NCBI RefSeq assembly: GCF_900113665.1 | Contig: NZ_FOQD01000024.1 | Span: 1-64,000 of the forward strand | Length of the DNA: 64,000 nt | Source of the DNA: Planctomicrobium piriforme | GTDB lineage: Bacteria; Planctomycetota; Planctomycetia; Planctomycetales; Planctomycetaceae | Reading direction: 5' to 3' | In this document: piece by piece, positions 27,013 through 39,200 of the stretch | Position numbering within the stretch: the first letter of the stretch is position 1 | Layout: each line of letters begins with the position of its first letter | Notes under the pieces: generated by a model | The model's input: the letters and a program-made list of their open reading frames with translations, nothing else | What the model was told of the DNA's origin: nothing | Database searches by the model: none | Program-made: the position numbers and the translations under genes

Positions 27013-27789
27013 ATGCCGTTCGTCAGTTGCGTGATGCCGACCTATGGTCGGGCGGATTACGTGGCCGAGTCGGTGCGGATGTTTCTCGATCAAGACTATC
27101 CCTCCAAAGAACTCCTGATCCTCAATGACTGCCCTGGGCAGACCTTTCGTGGCGAACTTCCCGGCGTTCGGATCATCAATGCCGATCAGCGGTGGAGCAC
27201 GTTGGGGGACAAACGGAACGCCATCATTCAGCAGGCCCGGGGAGAGTTGATCGCGGTCTGGGATGATGATGACGTCTATCTCCCCTGGCGGCTGTCCCAG
27301 GCAGTAAACCGCCTCCGCGAGCTGAACGCGGCGATTTACTGCCCTGCGGAATACTGGGCTTACTGGGGTGCCGCCGATCTCCACGACAACCAGGCCCGAC
27401 TGGATTGGATCTATCACCCGTTGGTCGTGTTTCAGAAATCCCTCTGGCAGGCCGTGGGCGGATATCCGCCGCTTTCGAACGCCGAAGACACCGCGCTCAT
27501 GCGGAAGTTTCTGGACCATCTGTCGATCGCATGGCCGCAGGATCCGATCCGCCGCTACGACCGCCCGATGATCATGCGCGGGAAGTCCAAGTATCACCAC
27601 ACAAGCATTGGCGGCGGTGAACATCCGCCCGACACTCGGACCGGCGAGATTCGGCTGGTGCCCTGCGACATTCAGGATCCGATTCTCCGGGACTGCCGCG
27701 ACCGATTGCTGAAGGAACACCGCATGACCACACAACTGCGTGGGACGCCACCCCCCGACCACTTGCAGCGCGATCGCCACTCTGCCTGA
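27013..27789 (+). CDS. GT2-type glycosyltransferase
   Basis: A 258-residue family-2-like glycosyltransferase (GT-A fold). MPFVSCVMPTYGRADYVAESVRMFLDQDYPSKELLILND is the typical nucleotide-sugar-binding start, and AVWDDDDVYLPWRLSQ contains the DxD metal-binding motif. The acceptor-binding C-terminal half is present (YHPLVVFQKSLWQAVGGYPPLSNAEDTALMRKFL). There are no membrane segments. The ATG is chosen over a GTG 9 bases upstream because GGTGGA lies at the right distance before it. Substrate and acceptor are unknown; it stands alone, upstream of alaS with a hairpin between. Confidence 0.85.
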   Translation: MPFVSCVMPTYGRADYVAESVRMFLDQDYPSKELLILNDCPGQTFRGELPGVRIINADQRWSTLGDKRNAIIQQARGELIAVWDDDDVYLPWRLSQAVNRLRELNAAIYCPAEYWAYWGAADLHDNQARLDWIYHPLVVFQKSLWQAVGGYPPLSNAEDTALMRKFLDHLSIAWPQDPIRRYDRPMIMRGKSKYHHTSIGGGEHPPDTRTGEIRLVPCDIQDPILRDCRDRLLKEHRMTTQLRGTPPPDHLQRDRHSA

Positions 27790-27843
27790 TTCCGACCGAG
27801 AAACATTGACGTTTTCCCCCCCGCCCCGTCACACTCCCCGTTT

Positions 27844-27880
27844 CCCGCTCGAACTCCCTCGGGCGAGCGGGGTCTGTCTT
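27844..27880 (+). terminator. Possible terminator after the glycosyltransferase
   Basis: Perfect 8-base stem CCCGCTCG/CGAGCGGG with a 12-base loop, followed by GTCTGTCTT, a weak T-tract. Placed 55 bases after the stop. Confidence 0.4.
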
Positions 27881-27903
27881 GGAATTTGAGCCGGTCAGAA
27901 AAA

Positions 27904-27940
27904 CCCTCACCCCAGCCCTCTCCCTGCGAGGGAGAGGGAG
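27904..27940. repeat. CCCTCTCCCT/AGGGAGAGGG hairpin repeat
   Basis: Perfect 10-base stem with a GCG loop, preceded by CCCTCACCCCAG. Related to 23668-23720 and of a type dispersed in many bacterial genomes. It lies about 55 bases upstream of alaS. Confidence 0.75.
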
Positions 27941-27995
27941 TAAATGATCGACTCGAACTTCAGCCGCTCCAGTTTCGAATCACGCAAGTCATTCC

Positions 27996-30623
<2,628 letters not shown>

Positions 30624-30848
30624 TCTGGCATTCCGCCAAAATTCGCGTCGCTCGACGCTTGAGAGTGCTGCGACCGGGTGGGAGAATTTTTCCTATCGCC
30701 CGATGTTTGTTCACCTTAAGAAAGAGCCATGCGGAATTGACGCCGGTAGGTCGTCCGGTAGAATCGACGTTTCGTCGGATCGTCGTCAGAATTTCCAGAG
30801 CCACGAACCGTTCCCACCCGCCGCAAGACGCTCAACAGGAGAGGACGA

Positions 30849-31205
30849 GTGCAGGTTGAAATCACGTGCCGTCACGGTTCGATCAAGCCGGAATTCCAGG
30901 AATACATCACCCGCAAGACGCAGAAACTTCTGACCTACTTCGAACGGGTGACCGCCATTCGGGTGACGCTCGATTACGAAGGCGATCGGGTCAAAGTGGA
31001 AATTCTGGTCGATGCTGAACACAAGCACGACTTCGTGACGTCCCATGTGACGGACGCCGTCGAAGTCGGCCCCTGTTTCGATCAGGCGCTGTTCAAAATG
31101 GAACAGCAGATCCGCAAATACAAGGAAAAAGTCCAGGACCATCGTCGCGACAAGCCGCTCAACGACCTGGTGAAAGATGGCCTGGAAACGGCCGAAAACG
31201 AATAA
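30849..31205 (+). CDS. hpf: Ribosome hibernation promoting factor (short HPF)
   Basis: A 118-residue short-form HPF/YfiA-family protein, which binds the 30S decoding centre and inactivates ribosomes in stationary phase. Family pattern: MQVEITCRHGSIKPEFQEYITRKTQKLLTYF at the N-terminus, VTLDYEGDRVKVEILVDAEHKHDF, and a basic helix DQALFKMEQQIRKYKEKVQDHR near the end. It lacks the long-HPF dimerisation domain. Starts at GTG with a strong ribosome site (GGAGAGGA). Its place directly upstream of a ptsN-like gene matches the hpf-ptsN order of rpoN clusters, though rpoN itself is not in this window. Confidence 0.92.
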   Translation: MQVEITCRHGSIKPEFQEYITRKTQKLLTYFERVTAIRVTLDYEGDRVKVEILVDAEHKHDFVTSHVTDAVEVGPCFDQALFKMEQQIRKYKEKVQDHRRDKPLNDLVKDGLETAENE

Positions 31206-31220
31206 CAACGGGCGATATCA

Positions 31221-31289
31221 AACGGCAAGTGGGCCCTGCAGAGCCGGTGATGTTTTGATCCGTCAATTCCCCGCCCGAGACTTGCCGTT
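31221..31289 (+). promoter_or_regulatory. Long inverted repeat between hpf and ptsN
   Basis: AACGGCAAGT (31221-31230) and its exact complement ACTTGCCGTT (31280-31289) are separated by 49 bases. The interval contains GGGCCCTGCAGAGCC, so a branched RNA structure in the ptsN leader, or an attenuator for hpf, is possible. A second small hairpin ATCGGG-caa-CCCGAT occurs near 31344. Function is inference. Confidence 0.4.
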
Positions 31290-31496
31290 GTCGATCGCGG
31301 GGGTTCACTTCAGTTCAGCCTCGTCCTGGCTGGTTCAATAGTCATCGGGCAACCCGATAAGCGTGTTGCTTGAAACCAGTCACGACGGCGGCGGTTCGAA
31401 CCGGTAATTGGCAAGAAATAACTTCAGTGCAAAGCTCAACACAGGCAAGGTCGCTCCTGGTCTGTGCCGTTAGTTGAATGGAAAAGGATGTATCGA

Positions 31497-31967
31497 ATGC
31501 GACTCACTGAGTTCGTGGTTCCGGAAGCGATTTTGCCTCTGCTGCAGGCCGATTCGAAGCAGTCTGCCATCCGGCAGATGGTGGCCAGCCTGAAGAACGC
31601 CGGCAAGATCCGTCCGGCCGACGAAGAAGCCATTGTGTCGGCAATCCTGAAGCGCGAAGAACTCGGTTCGACCGGGATCGGCCGCGGCGTCGCTGTGCCC
31701 CACACCAAGCATCCTTCGGCCGAAACAATCATTTCGACCGTGGCGCTGTGTCACGAGGGGCTTGATTTTGAAAGTCTCGATGGCGAAGACGTTTATATTC
31801 TGTTCTTGTTGATCTCTCCTCCCGACCGTCCGGGGGACCACCTGCGGGGTCTGGAAACGATTACGCGGCATTTGAAGAACGACGACTTCTGCAGCTTCAT
31901 CAAACAGGCGACCACAACTCAGGCGGTTGTCGACCTGCTGCAGGAAGCCGATGAAAGCCAGTCGTAG
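31497..31967 (+). CDS. ptsN: PTS IIA(Ntr)-like protein (PtsN)
   Basis: A 156-residue PTS EIIA type-2 (Fru/Ntr) domain protein. The phosphorylated histidine is His69 in GIGRGVAVPHTKHP. LTEFVVPEAILPLLQADSKQSAIRQMV begins the family and LKREELGSTGIG precedes the active site; ITRHLKNDDFCSFIKQA ends it. The start is the ATG with AAGGA 9 bases upstream, giving MRLTEF, like other PtsN proteins; earlier ATG codons fit less well. There is no sugar-transport EIIB/EIIC domain here, so it most likely takes phosphate from HPr and regulates rather than transports. Followed by HPr and EI genes in the same direction. Confidence 0.9.
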   Translation: MRLTEFVVPEAILPLLQADSKQSAIRQMVASLKNAGKIRPADEEAIVSAILKREELGSTGIGRGVAVPHTKHPSAETIISTVALCHEGLDFESLDGEDVYILFLLISPPDRPGDHLRGLETITRHLKNDDFCSFIKQATTTQAVVDLLQEADESQS

Positions 31968-32045
31968 GGAACGACCGGCCAGAAATTTCCCTGTCGCTCC
32001 AACCTGGCGCGGGATTCGCTAGGCCGGTGGCCTGAAGAGAGTTCG

Positions 32046-32348
32046 ATGTCTCCCATCGCACACATGAGTGGAACCGCGTTGATCAGCCGCCCCGTCAAGC
32101 TCAACCTCGCACAAGGCCTGCATATCCGGGCCTGTTCGCGAGTTGTTGCGCTCGTAGGCGGATTTGATGGACAAATGCGCATCCGCTACGGGAATCGCTC
32201 GGCCGACGCCAGTTCGATGTTTGACCTGATGCAACTGGCCGCGCTCCCGGGCGCGGACCTGGTGCTCGAGGGCCAGGGAGACGGTGCCGAAGCGGTCCTC
32301 GACGCGCTCGAACGCTTCTTTTCGCAAACGAGCGAATCGGCCGAGTAA
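32046..32348 (+). CDS. HPr-like phosphocarrier protein
   Basis: A 100-residue HPr-fold protein. The active histidine is His26 in LAQGLHIRACS, where the usual HARPA is HIRAC: Arg is kept, the following Pro is Ala. Ser57 in ASSMFDLMQLAA is at the same distance from the histidine (31 residues) as Ser46 in classical HPr, so kinase-dependent regulation would be possible, although no HPr kinase is in view. An extra N-terminus of about 11 residues precedes the domain; Met7 is an alternative start. Lies between ptsN and the EI gene, 78 and 203 bases away, and should pass phosphate between them. Confidence 0.85.
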   Translation: MSPIAHMSGTALISRPVKLNLAQGLHIRACSRVVALVGGFDGQMRIRYGNRSADASSMFDLMQLAALPGADLVLEGQGDGAEAVLDALERFFSQTSESAE

Positions 32349-32551
32349 AAACCGCCGTAAGCTCAGCGCAAATCAAGCCGGAACGGGGCATTCAGGGGCC
32401 GCCGCTGACCTGCTTGACCGGATTTCCCTGCACTGCCTTGGCACTTGGCCTTGCAGCCGGGCAGCCGCCGATTCAACCTGCGGCGATTTCCCGGATTGAA
32501 TCGACGCGTCCTTCGGCGCACAATGGGGCCAGAGGACCAGCAGGGATTTCA

Positions 32552-34300
32552 ATGCACGTCAAAAATGGAATCGCCGTTTCGCCGGGGATCGCAATCGGCC
32601 CTGCGTTCGTCCTCGGCGTCGAAGATTTCCGCGTTCCCCAGAACTACGTCAGCGTCGCCGCGGCAGATTCCGAAATCACTCGCCTGCGGTGCGCTCTCGA
32701 CAATGTCGCGGCGGAAATTTCAGCAAACGAAGCCCTTGCTGCCCAACATCTAGGCAAGGAATACGCGGCGATCTTCGGCGCCCACCTGCAATTTGTCCGC
32801 GATCCCAAACTCGTCGCCGAGATGGAACAGCGGATTCGCACTCTGCACCATTCCCCCGAATTTGCCGCTACACAGGTGCTCCGCCGCTTCGCACGCGAAT
32901 TGCAGCACCTGGGAAATCAGTATCTGGCCGAACGGGCGACCGACATTTTCGATCTGGAACGCAGTCTGCTCCGGCATTTGCTGGGAGAACAGCGAGAAGA
33001 ACTTTCCCATCTGACCACATCTGTCATCGTGCTGGCCCATAACCTCACCCCCAGCGAAACCGCGAACCTGAACCGCAAGTTCGTGCGCGGCTTCGTGACG
33101 GAAGTTGGCGGCAGTACGAGCCATACAGCCATTCTCGCGGGTGCGCTCGAAATTCCGGCCATTGTCGGTGTCGGCAGTTTTCTGACCGATATTGCCGGCG
33201 GCGATCTGATCATCGTCGACGGCGATCAGGGCAAAATCATCATCAATCCGGACGATCAAACCATCGCCCTGTATCAGGCGGCCCAGGCACGCAGCAGAAC
33301 CAACACTGCCAGCCTGCAGGCCCGGACCGACGTGCCCGCGGAAACCCGCGACGGCACCCGGATCGCCGTCTACGGCAACATCGAATTCCCGGACGAAGCC
33401 GAACACTGCCGCACCCGCGGAGCCGACGGCATCGGGCTATACCGCACCGAGTTTCTCTACCTGGGGGCGACTCGGGAACGGAGCGAAGAAGACCACTTCG
33501 AGGCCTACTCGAAAGTCATTCGCAACTTCCCCAATCAGCCGGTCGTGATCCGGACTCTGGATCTGGGAGCCGACAAAGTCCCCGGCGCCCTGCAGGAAGT
33601 CTTTCGCGACATCACCAATCCCGAATTGGGTCTGCGCAGCATTCGGGTCAGCCTCGAATACCTGGGGCTGTTCCGGACGCAGCTCCGGGCCATTCTTCGA
33701 GCAGCCACCGAAGGGGACGTGCGGATCATGTTTCCGCTCATTTCCTCCCTGGCCGAGCTGCGACAGGCGAAAATGGTACTGGCCGACGTGCTGGAAGACC
33801 TGGAAGAACAAGGGATCCCGTTTCGCCGCGACGTCCCTGTCGGCATGATGGTCGAAGTACCGTCGGTGGCGCTGCTGGCCGAGGAGTTCGCCCGGGAAGT
33901 CGACTTCTTCTCCGTCGGCACAAACGATTTGATTCAGTATGTGCTGGCCGCTGACCGCTCTGACCCGTCGGTGGCGAAGTACTACAATGCGGCCGACCCC
34001 GCGATCCTGCTGCTGCTGCGCCGCATCTTTGCCGCTGGAGCAAAAGTCGGCATCCCCGTCAGCGTGTGCGGTCAGATGGCTTCTGACCCCAAGTTCGTGC
34101 CCCTGCTGATCGGCATGGGTCTGCGTCAATTGAGCGTCACTCCCCAGTCGATTCCGACGATCAAGGAGATGATCCGCAATATGACCCTGGCCGAAGCCGA
34201 GGATATCGCCAACCGGGCTTCGAGCATGGAGCTGGCGCGGGACGTCGAGTTCTTCCTGCGGGGGGAATTGAGGCGATTTCTGCCGGACGGCCAGGCCTGA
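32552..34300 (+). CDS. ptsI: PTS enzyme I (PEP-protein phosphotransferase)
   Basis: A 582-residue enzyme I that transfers phosphate from PEP to HPr. Active-site His191 lies in GGSTSHTAILA, as expected for the family (His189 in E. coli). The C-terminal PEP-binding domain has GIGLYRTEFLYL, PVVIRTLDLGADK, FFSVGTNDLIQYVLAADR, and Cys506 in SVCGQMASDP. The start chosen follows AGGGA and opens with MHVKNGIAVSPGIAIGPAFVL, the normal enzyme I beginning; upstream codons in frame are not enzyme I. It completes the local relay EI, HPr, EIIA. Confidence 0.95.
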   Translation: MHVKNGIAVSPGIAIGPAFVLGVEDFRVPQNYVSVAAADSEITRLRCALDNVAAEISANEALAAQHLGKEYAAIFGAHLQFVRDPKLVAEMEQRIRTLHHSPEFAATQVLRRFARELQHLGNQYLAERATDIFDLERSLLRHLLGEQREELSHLTTSVIVLAHNLTPSETANLNRKFVRGFVTEVGGSTSHTAILAGALEIPAIVGVGSFLTDIAGGDLIIVDGDQGKIIINPDDQTIALYQAAQARSRTNTASLQARTDVPAETRDGTRIAVYGNIEFPDEAEHCRTRGADGIGLYRTEFLYLGATRERSEEDHFEAYSKVIRNFPNQPVVIRTLDLGADKVPGALQEVFRDITNPELGLRSIRVSLEYLGLFRTQLRAILRAATEGDVRIMFPLISSLAELRQAKMVLADVLEDLEEQGIPFRRDVPVGMMVEVPSVALLAEEFAREVDFFSVGTNDLIQYVLAADRSDPSVAKYYNAADPAILLLLRRIFAAGAKVGIPVSVCGQMASDPKFVPLLIGMGLRQLSVTPQSIPTIKEMIRNMTLAEAEDIANRASSMELARDVEFFLRGELRRFLPDGQA

Positions 34301-34518
34301 CACCGACGAGATCGGCAGTTTTCGCTTTCCTTACGCTGCAAATGCCGTGGAATCCCCGAGCGGTCGCGTCGCTGCTTGACCCCGCTGACGATCCGCCATA
34401 GAAGCCGCCCATTCGATATTTCGGCGAGATCAGTTTGGTCTCTGGTCTGTCCGTGCAGCACGCGTCTCAATAGAAGCACGATTGAATCCCGCGTGGCAGT
34501 ACGGCGCAGGCCAAAAGC

Positions 34519-34546
34519 AACATGCTCTCGAGCATGTTTACTTTTT
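34519..34546 (+). terminator. Hairpin with T-tract after ptsI
   Basis: AACATGCTC-tc-GAGCATGTT forms a 9-base stem followed by TACTTTTT. It lies 219 bases after the ptsI stop and 99 bases before the next start, so it may end the PTS transcript. The 34301-34644 gap otherwise shows no gene. Confidence 0.5.
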
Positions 34547-34644
34547 GTATTCAGTATTCCGCAGGCGATAATAGCGGTTTTCATCCAGTGAAAGCCGTCC
34601 ATTCGCCTGCACTCGGTAGAGCAAACTGCTCTAAGGATTCGTCC

Positions 34645-36060
34645 ATGCGTCCCGTTCCGACCGCTGCACTGCTGTCGACGCTGCTCGCCCTCTCCGGCGT
34701 GCCGCTGACCGCATGCGCTGAAGAACCACGCAGCTATCCGCAACTGCTCCCGATCATGCAGGCGGATGACGCCGCTTTCGAACGTCCGATTCAAACGGCC
34801 CCCCCGTTCACACGACCGCTTGGGCCGCCAGCCCGCAAAGCGACCGGCAGCGCCCCTTCCCTGATTCAAACCACGGGAGGCGTGATGACCGAAGCGGCCC
34901 CCGGGCTGCAAGGGCGGTTCTCTGAACCGATCATGGCGCCCCCGGCAACATTTCCCGAGTCAACCGCGGTACGGGCAGCGCCTGCAGTGTACATGCCTGA
35001 GATCCCCAGCAGCCCGCCGGTGCCATACATGCCTCCGCCGGCGTCTCGATGGCAGTCTGTTTCCGGCGAAGTCGAAACTTTCGGCGCTCCGACGATTCCG
35101 CCCAACGACGGCCCTGTCGTCGCACCGCCGACCATCGATTCCCCGACCGCAATGCCCGAGCGCGCTCCGATTTCAGACTCCTTGCAGACCGAAGAGTTTG
35201 TCGGCGACTCGATGAACTATCCCTCTGATCCGTGGATCGCAGGGAATTGTCCCGGCAACGGCAATCAGTGCGACAACCTGTGTCCCGAACCGAATATCAA
35301 CGGCCGGTTCTCCCCCTTCTTCGGCGGCGGAATCAAGCCCGGCAACCATCGCGTCATTAGCGGCGGCGGATTCTTCATTCCGCTGTGGCAGGACGCCGAA
35401 AGCCTGTTGTACACCAACCTGGTCGGCCGCGGTGATGACCAGGGAGCCGCTGACGGCTTCTTCGGGATCGGTTACCGGCAGTTCATGGATCCCAACTGGA
35501 TCTTCGGCACCTATCTCTTCTACGACCTGCGGGCTTCCGACCAGCACAATTTCTACAGTCAGGCGAATCTGGGACTCGAACTCTTCTCGCTGAACTGGGA
35601 CTTCCGTTTCAACGGCTACTTCCCCGGCTCGGACGACAAGTCGGCCTATGTGCAATCAGGTTATTCCGACGGCACGCTGATCACTCGCAACTTCCGCGAA
35701 CGAGCTTATCCCGGTTTCGATTTTGAAGTCGGCGAACGCTTCCTGTACTGGGGCTGGAACGACCGCTACGAAGTCCGCTGGTTCCTGGGAGGCTACTACT
35801 TCGAGCATTCCGCGGATGGTTATCCATCATTCGGCGGCCCCCGCGGGCGGCTGGAAATGCGAATTCACGATCTCGGCTGGATGGGGCCGCAGTCTCGTCT
35901 CGAGTTCGGCGTCGAATCGTCTTACGACCGCATTCGGAACGAACAGATCTTCGGTTACGTTCGCTTGCGGATTCCGTTCGGCGGCGGTGGAAAGACTCGC
36001 GACCTGCTTGGCCCGATGCGCCGCCGCATGGTCGACCTGCCGGTCCGCCCCGTGGACTGA
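34645..36060 (+). CDS. Inverse-autotransporter beta-domain outer-membrane protein
   Basis: A 471-residue exported protein (signal peptide ending ACAEEP). Residues about 30-190 are Pro-rich and low complexity (many PP and AP pairs). The C-terminal two thirds resemble the inverse-autotransporter (intimin/invasin-type) beta-barrel: GNHRVISGGGFFIPLW, DGFFGIGYRQFMDPNWIFGTYLFYDLRA, FYSQANLGLELFSLNWDFRFNGYFP, RAYPGFDFEVGERF, and alternating strands to the end (FGYVRLRIPFGGG). Unlike intimin, no passenger follows the barrel. Location is presumed to be the outer membrane. AAGGA lies before the start. Confidence 0.8.
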   Translation: MRPVPTAALLSTLLALSGVPLTACAEEPRSYPQLLPIMQADDAAFERPIQTAPPFTRPLGPPARKATGSAPSLIQTTGGVMTEAAPGLQGRFSEPIMAPPATFPESTAVRAAPAVYMPEIPSSPPVPYMPPPASRWQSVSGEVETFGAPTIPPNDGPVVAPPTIDSPTAMPERAPISDSLQTEEFVGDSMNYPSDPWIAGNCPGNGNQCDNLCPEPNINGRFSPFFGGGIKPGNHRVISGGGFFIPLWQDAESLLYTNLVGRGDDQGAADGFFGIGYRQFMDPNWIFGTYLFYDLRASDQHNFYSQANLGLELFSLNWDFRFNGYFPGSDDKSAYVQSGYSDGTLITRNFRERAYPGFDFEVGERFLYWGWNDRYEVRWFLGGYYFEHSADGYPSFGGPRGRLEMRIHDLGWMGPQSRLEFGVESSYDRIRNEQIFGYVRLRIPFGGGGKTRDLLGPMRRRMVDLPVRPVD

Positions 36061-36206
36061 CGCCCCCCACGCCGCTCGAACCGCCCCTCTCCAAGTCCTT
36101 GCGTCACAGGGAGCCGATCAATGGGGACGTGGCCTGAATCTTGTTACACCTGATTTTGTGGTTCGCGCATTTTTCGACGCGACGGGCTCGTGATGACGAG
36201 TCTCGA

Positions 36207-39200
36207 CTACCCGATCGTGATGGACTTGAGCGCCTCGTTACTGGTGCCGCCATGGCCATCGGTCAGGATGACGCGGACGGTACGGGTCAGCGTGACGGGA
36301 TTGCTGAGAGTACTCTGGAATGTCACCGCCCGCAGCAGGGCCTGGGCGGCGGCGGCGGCGGCATTCGCATTGAAAATGACCGTCATCGGCACTTTCTTCG
36401 CGCCTCCGGCGAGCGTGCCGATGATCACGCCTCCGTAGGTGACGTTGCTGCCGGAGACTCCAATTTGACCGGCTCCGGTTCCAATGTTCCGGACGGAGAG
36501 GATGTCAGTTCCCTGGATATTGTTACGCAGGCTCACCGTGAGCTGGCCCTGGTTCAGGTTGGGCGAGTCCTGATCGGTAACGGTCACATCACTGTCGATG
36601 ATTGTAGCCCCCGCACCGGGCGTATAATTCACGCTCCCATCAAAACCCGCGATCACCGGAGAGGCATGAGCAGATGCGACGGTGATGGTTTTGGTCATCG
36701 CCGCGCTGGTTCCGCCACTCCCGTCGGTCAGGATGACCCGAACAGTGCGAGGGGCCGTCGATGGGGCCGCCAACGTGCTGACGAATGTGATATTCCGCAG
36801 CAGCGCCTGGGCAGCTTCCGGCGTCGAATCGGCATTGAACGTGATCTTGAGGCCGACTTTGTTTGTCCCCCCGGTCAGCGTCCCAATGGCAACACCGCCG
36901 TAGAGAACGCTGCTGCCGGAAACGCCGATTTTGCCAGCCAGCCGCCCCTGATTCCGAATCGCCAATACATCGCTTCCCTGTCCATTGGCCGTCAAGCTGA
37001 TCGTCATGGCGCCGCCGTTCAAGGTGGAGGAATCCGCGTCCGTCACAATGGCGTCGTAATCAATGAGAACAGGACTCTCTCCTGGGGCGTAGTTGATGCT
37101 GCCGGCAAACTGGGAGATCACCGGCGATTGATTCGAGGCCAGGGTGGCAGCCATCACCAACTGGAAGGTGACCGTCATCGACTGAGACACACTTGTTCCG
37201 CCGTCACCATCGGTGATTTTCCCGACAAGTGTCCGACGCGCCGTCGGCGGAGTCGCGGACGAGTTGCTGAACGTGATGTTGCGAAGCACCTCTCTGGCGA
37301 TGACTGGAGACGAGTTGGCGTTGAACGTGATCTTCAGCCCGACTTTATTCGTCCCGCCGGTGAACGTGCCGACCACGATGCCGCCATAGGTCACATTCAC
37401 ACCGGAGACTCCCACTTGTCCGGGGCCCGTCCCCTGATTGCGAACCGCCAGGACATCGCTCCCCTGCGCATTCGTGGTGAGGTTGAGGGTCAACACGCCG
37501 CCATCGAAGTTCGGCGAATCCTGATCGAGGATTTCCCCCTGCGGGCTGATGACGACAGGCACGCCGGTGTATGTCGCATTCGTGGTCTGGAAGCCCAAGC
37601 CGGGATTGTTGTTCGTCACAATGACGTTGATCGTCTTGTAGACCGAGGCGCTGGTCCCCCCGTCACCATCACGGACGATGGCCCGCACCGTTCGCGGCAA
37701 CGTGGACGGCGTGGGCGACAGGCTTTCGAAGGTGATCGTCCTGAGCAGGGCTTGTGCCGCAGTCGGAGTGGCATTGGCGTTGAACGTGATGGTCAGCCCC
37801 ACCTTGTTCGTACCGCCGGTAGAGGTGCCGAAGAAGATCCCCCCGTAGTAGACCTTATTGCCGTTGGCCACGGCGATCTGGCCGGGACCGTTCCCCTGGC
37901 TCCGAATGCTCAGGTAATCGTAACTCTGGACGTTCTGCGTGATCGTCAGCGTCAGCGAACCTGTGTCAAAATCGGACGAGTCATAGTCCTTCACCGTCGC
38001 ATCGCTGGCGATGAGGATGGGAATGGAATGCTCCGGGTAATCGATCGTCCCGGAGAACCCGCCGATGACAGGCGGCTGATTGCCAACTGTGACGCCGATC
38101 GCGAACACTTTTTCATAGCTCAGCCCGCGGCTGTCGGTGACTCGAACCCGGATCGAGTAACTGTTCTGCACCGACGCATCGAAGACCTGTGCCGTCAGCA
38201 ACTGATTGCCCGAGATCGAGAAGCTGGCGTTGCCCGTCGAACCAGAGCCTGAGACCAGGCTGTAGGTGAAGGTTTCATTCGGGTCTTTGTCCGTCGCGCT
38301 AAAGGCACCTACCAGCGTCCCCAGCGGCTTGTTCTCGCCGACCGTGGCATGGTCCAGCGCAATGTCCGTCGGTGGGAAGTCGACGTCGACGCTGTACATC
38401 GTTCCGTTGAAGTCGGTCACGAGATGCGAGAGCAGCACCGACGACGGCCCATTGCTGGACACGACCAGGTCGATTCGTCCGTCGCCATTCAGATCCGCTG
38501 TGCTGACAAACGACGTAAAGGACGACGTGGCGAGGACGCTGTAATAATAGTGCTGCGGCTGGAACGTGCCGTCCCCATTCCCACGGAAGACGCCGACGGC
38601 ATTGATGGCCGGGTCGACGACCGCCAGATCCGGAATGCCGTCTCCGTCAACATCCGCGACCGCCAGTGCGCTGACATCCGTCCCCGCGGCGAATACCTGC
38701 GCCGGCTGGAATGTGCCCGCGCCAGTTCCCAGCAGCACGCTGTAATTGTCCGTGTCGCCGCCATTCGTCGCAACGAGATCGGGAACGTGATCGCCGTTCA
38801 GATCCGCCACCTGCAGCGAATGAGGGTTGTATCCGGCAGTGTAATTCGTCTGTTGCTGAAAGACCCCCGTTCCGTTCCCCAACAGCACGCCAATGGCTCC
38901 TGGATAGTTGAAGCCGACGTCCGTCATGATACTGCGGGCGAGGTCCAGGTTGCCGTCCCCATTGAGGTCGGCAAGGGTGATGAACTGGGTCTGGGACGTG
39001 TTGTTCTTACCGCTGCCGACGTTGTAAACTTGCGCCGTCTCGAAAGTCCCGTTCCCATTGCCGATGAGCACGCTGACGCTGCCTGTGACGTTTGATGTGA
39101 CGATATCGAGATGGCCGTCGTTGTCGACGTCTCCGGCCGCCAGGCTTTCGGGGCCGGTTCCAGATCCGGCGATCACCCGGACTGAGCTATTAAAGGTTCC

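Noticed and set aside
36141..38252. A 703-codon open frame on the plus strand
   Set aside because: It lies entirely antisense to the repeat half of the VCBS/cadherin gene, has no recognisable domain and an Arg/Asp/His-rich composition typical of an antisense frame in GC-rich repeats.
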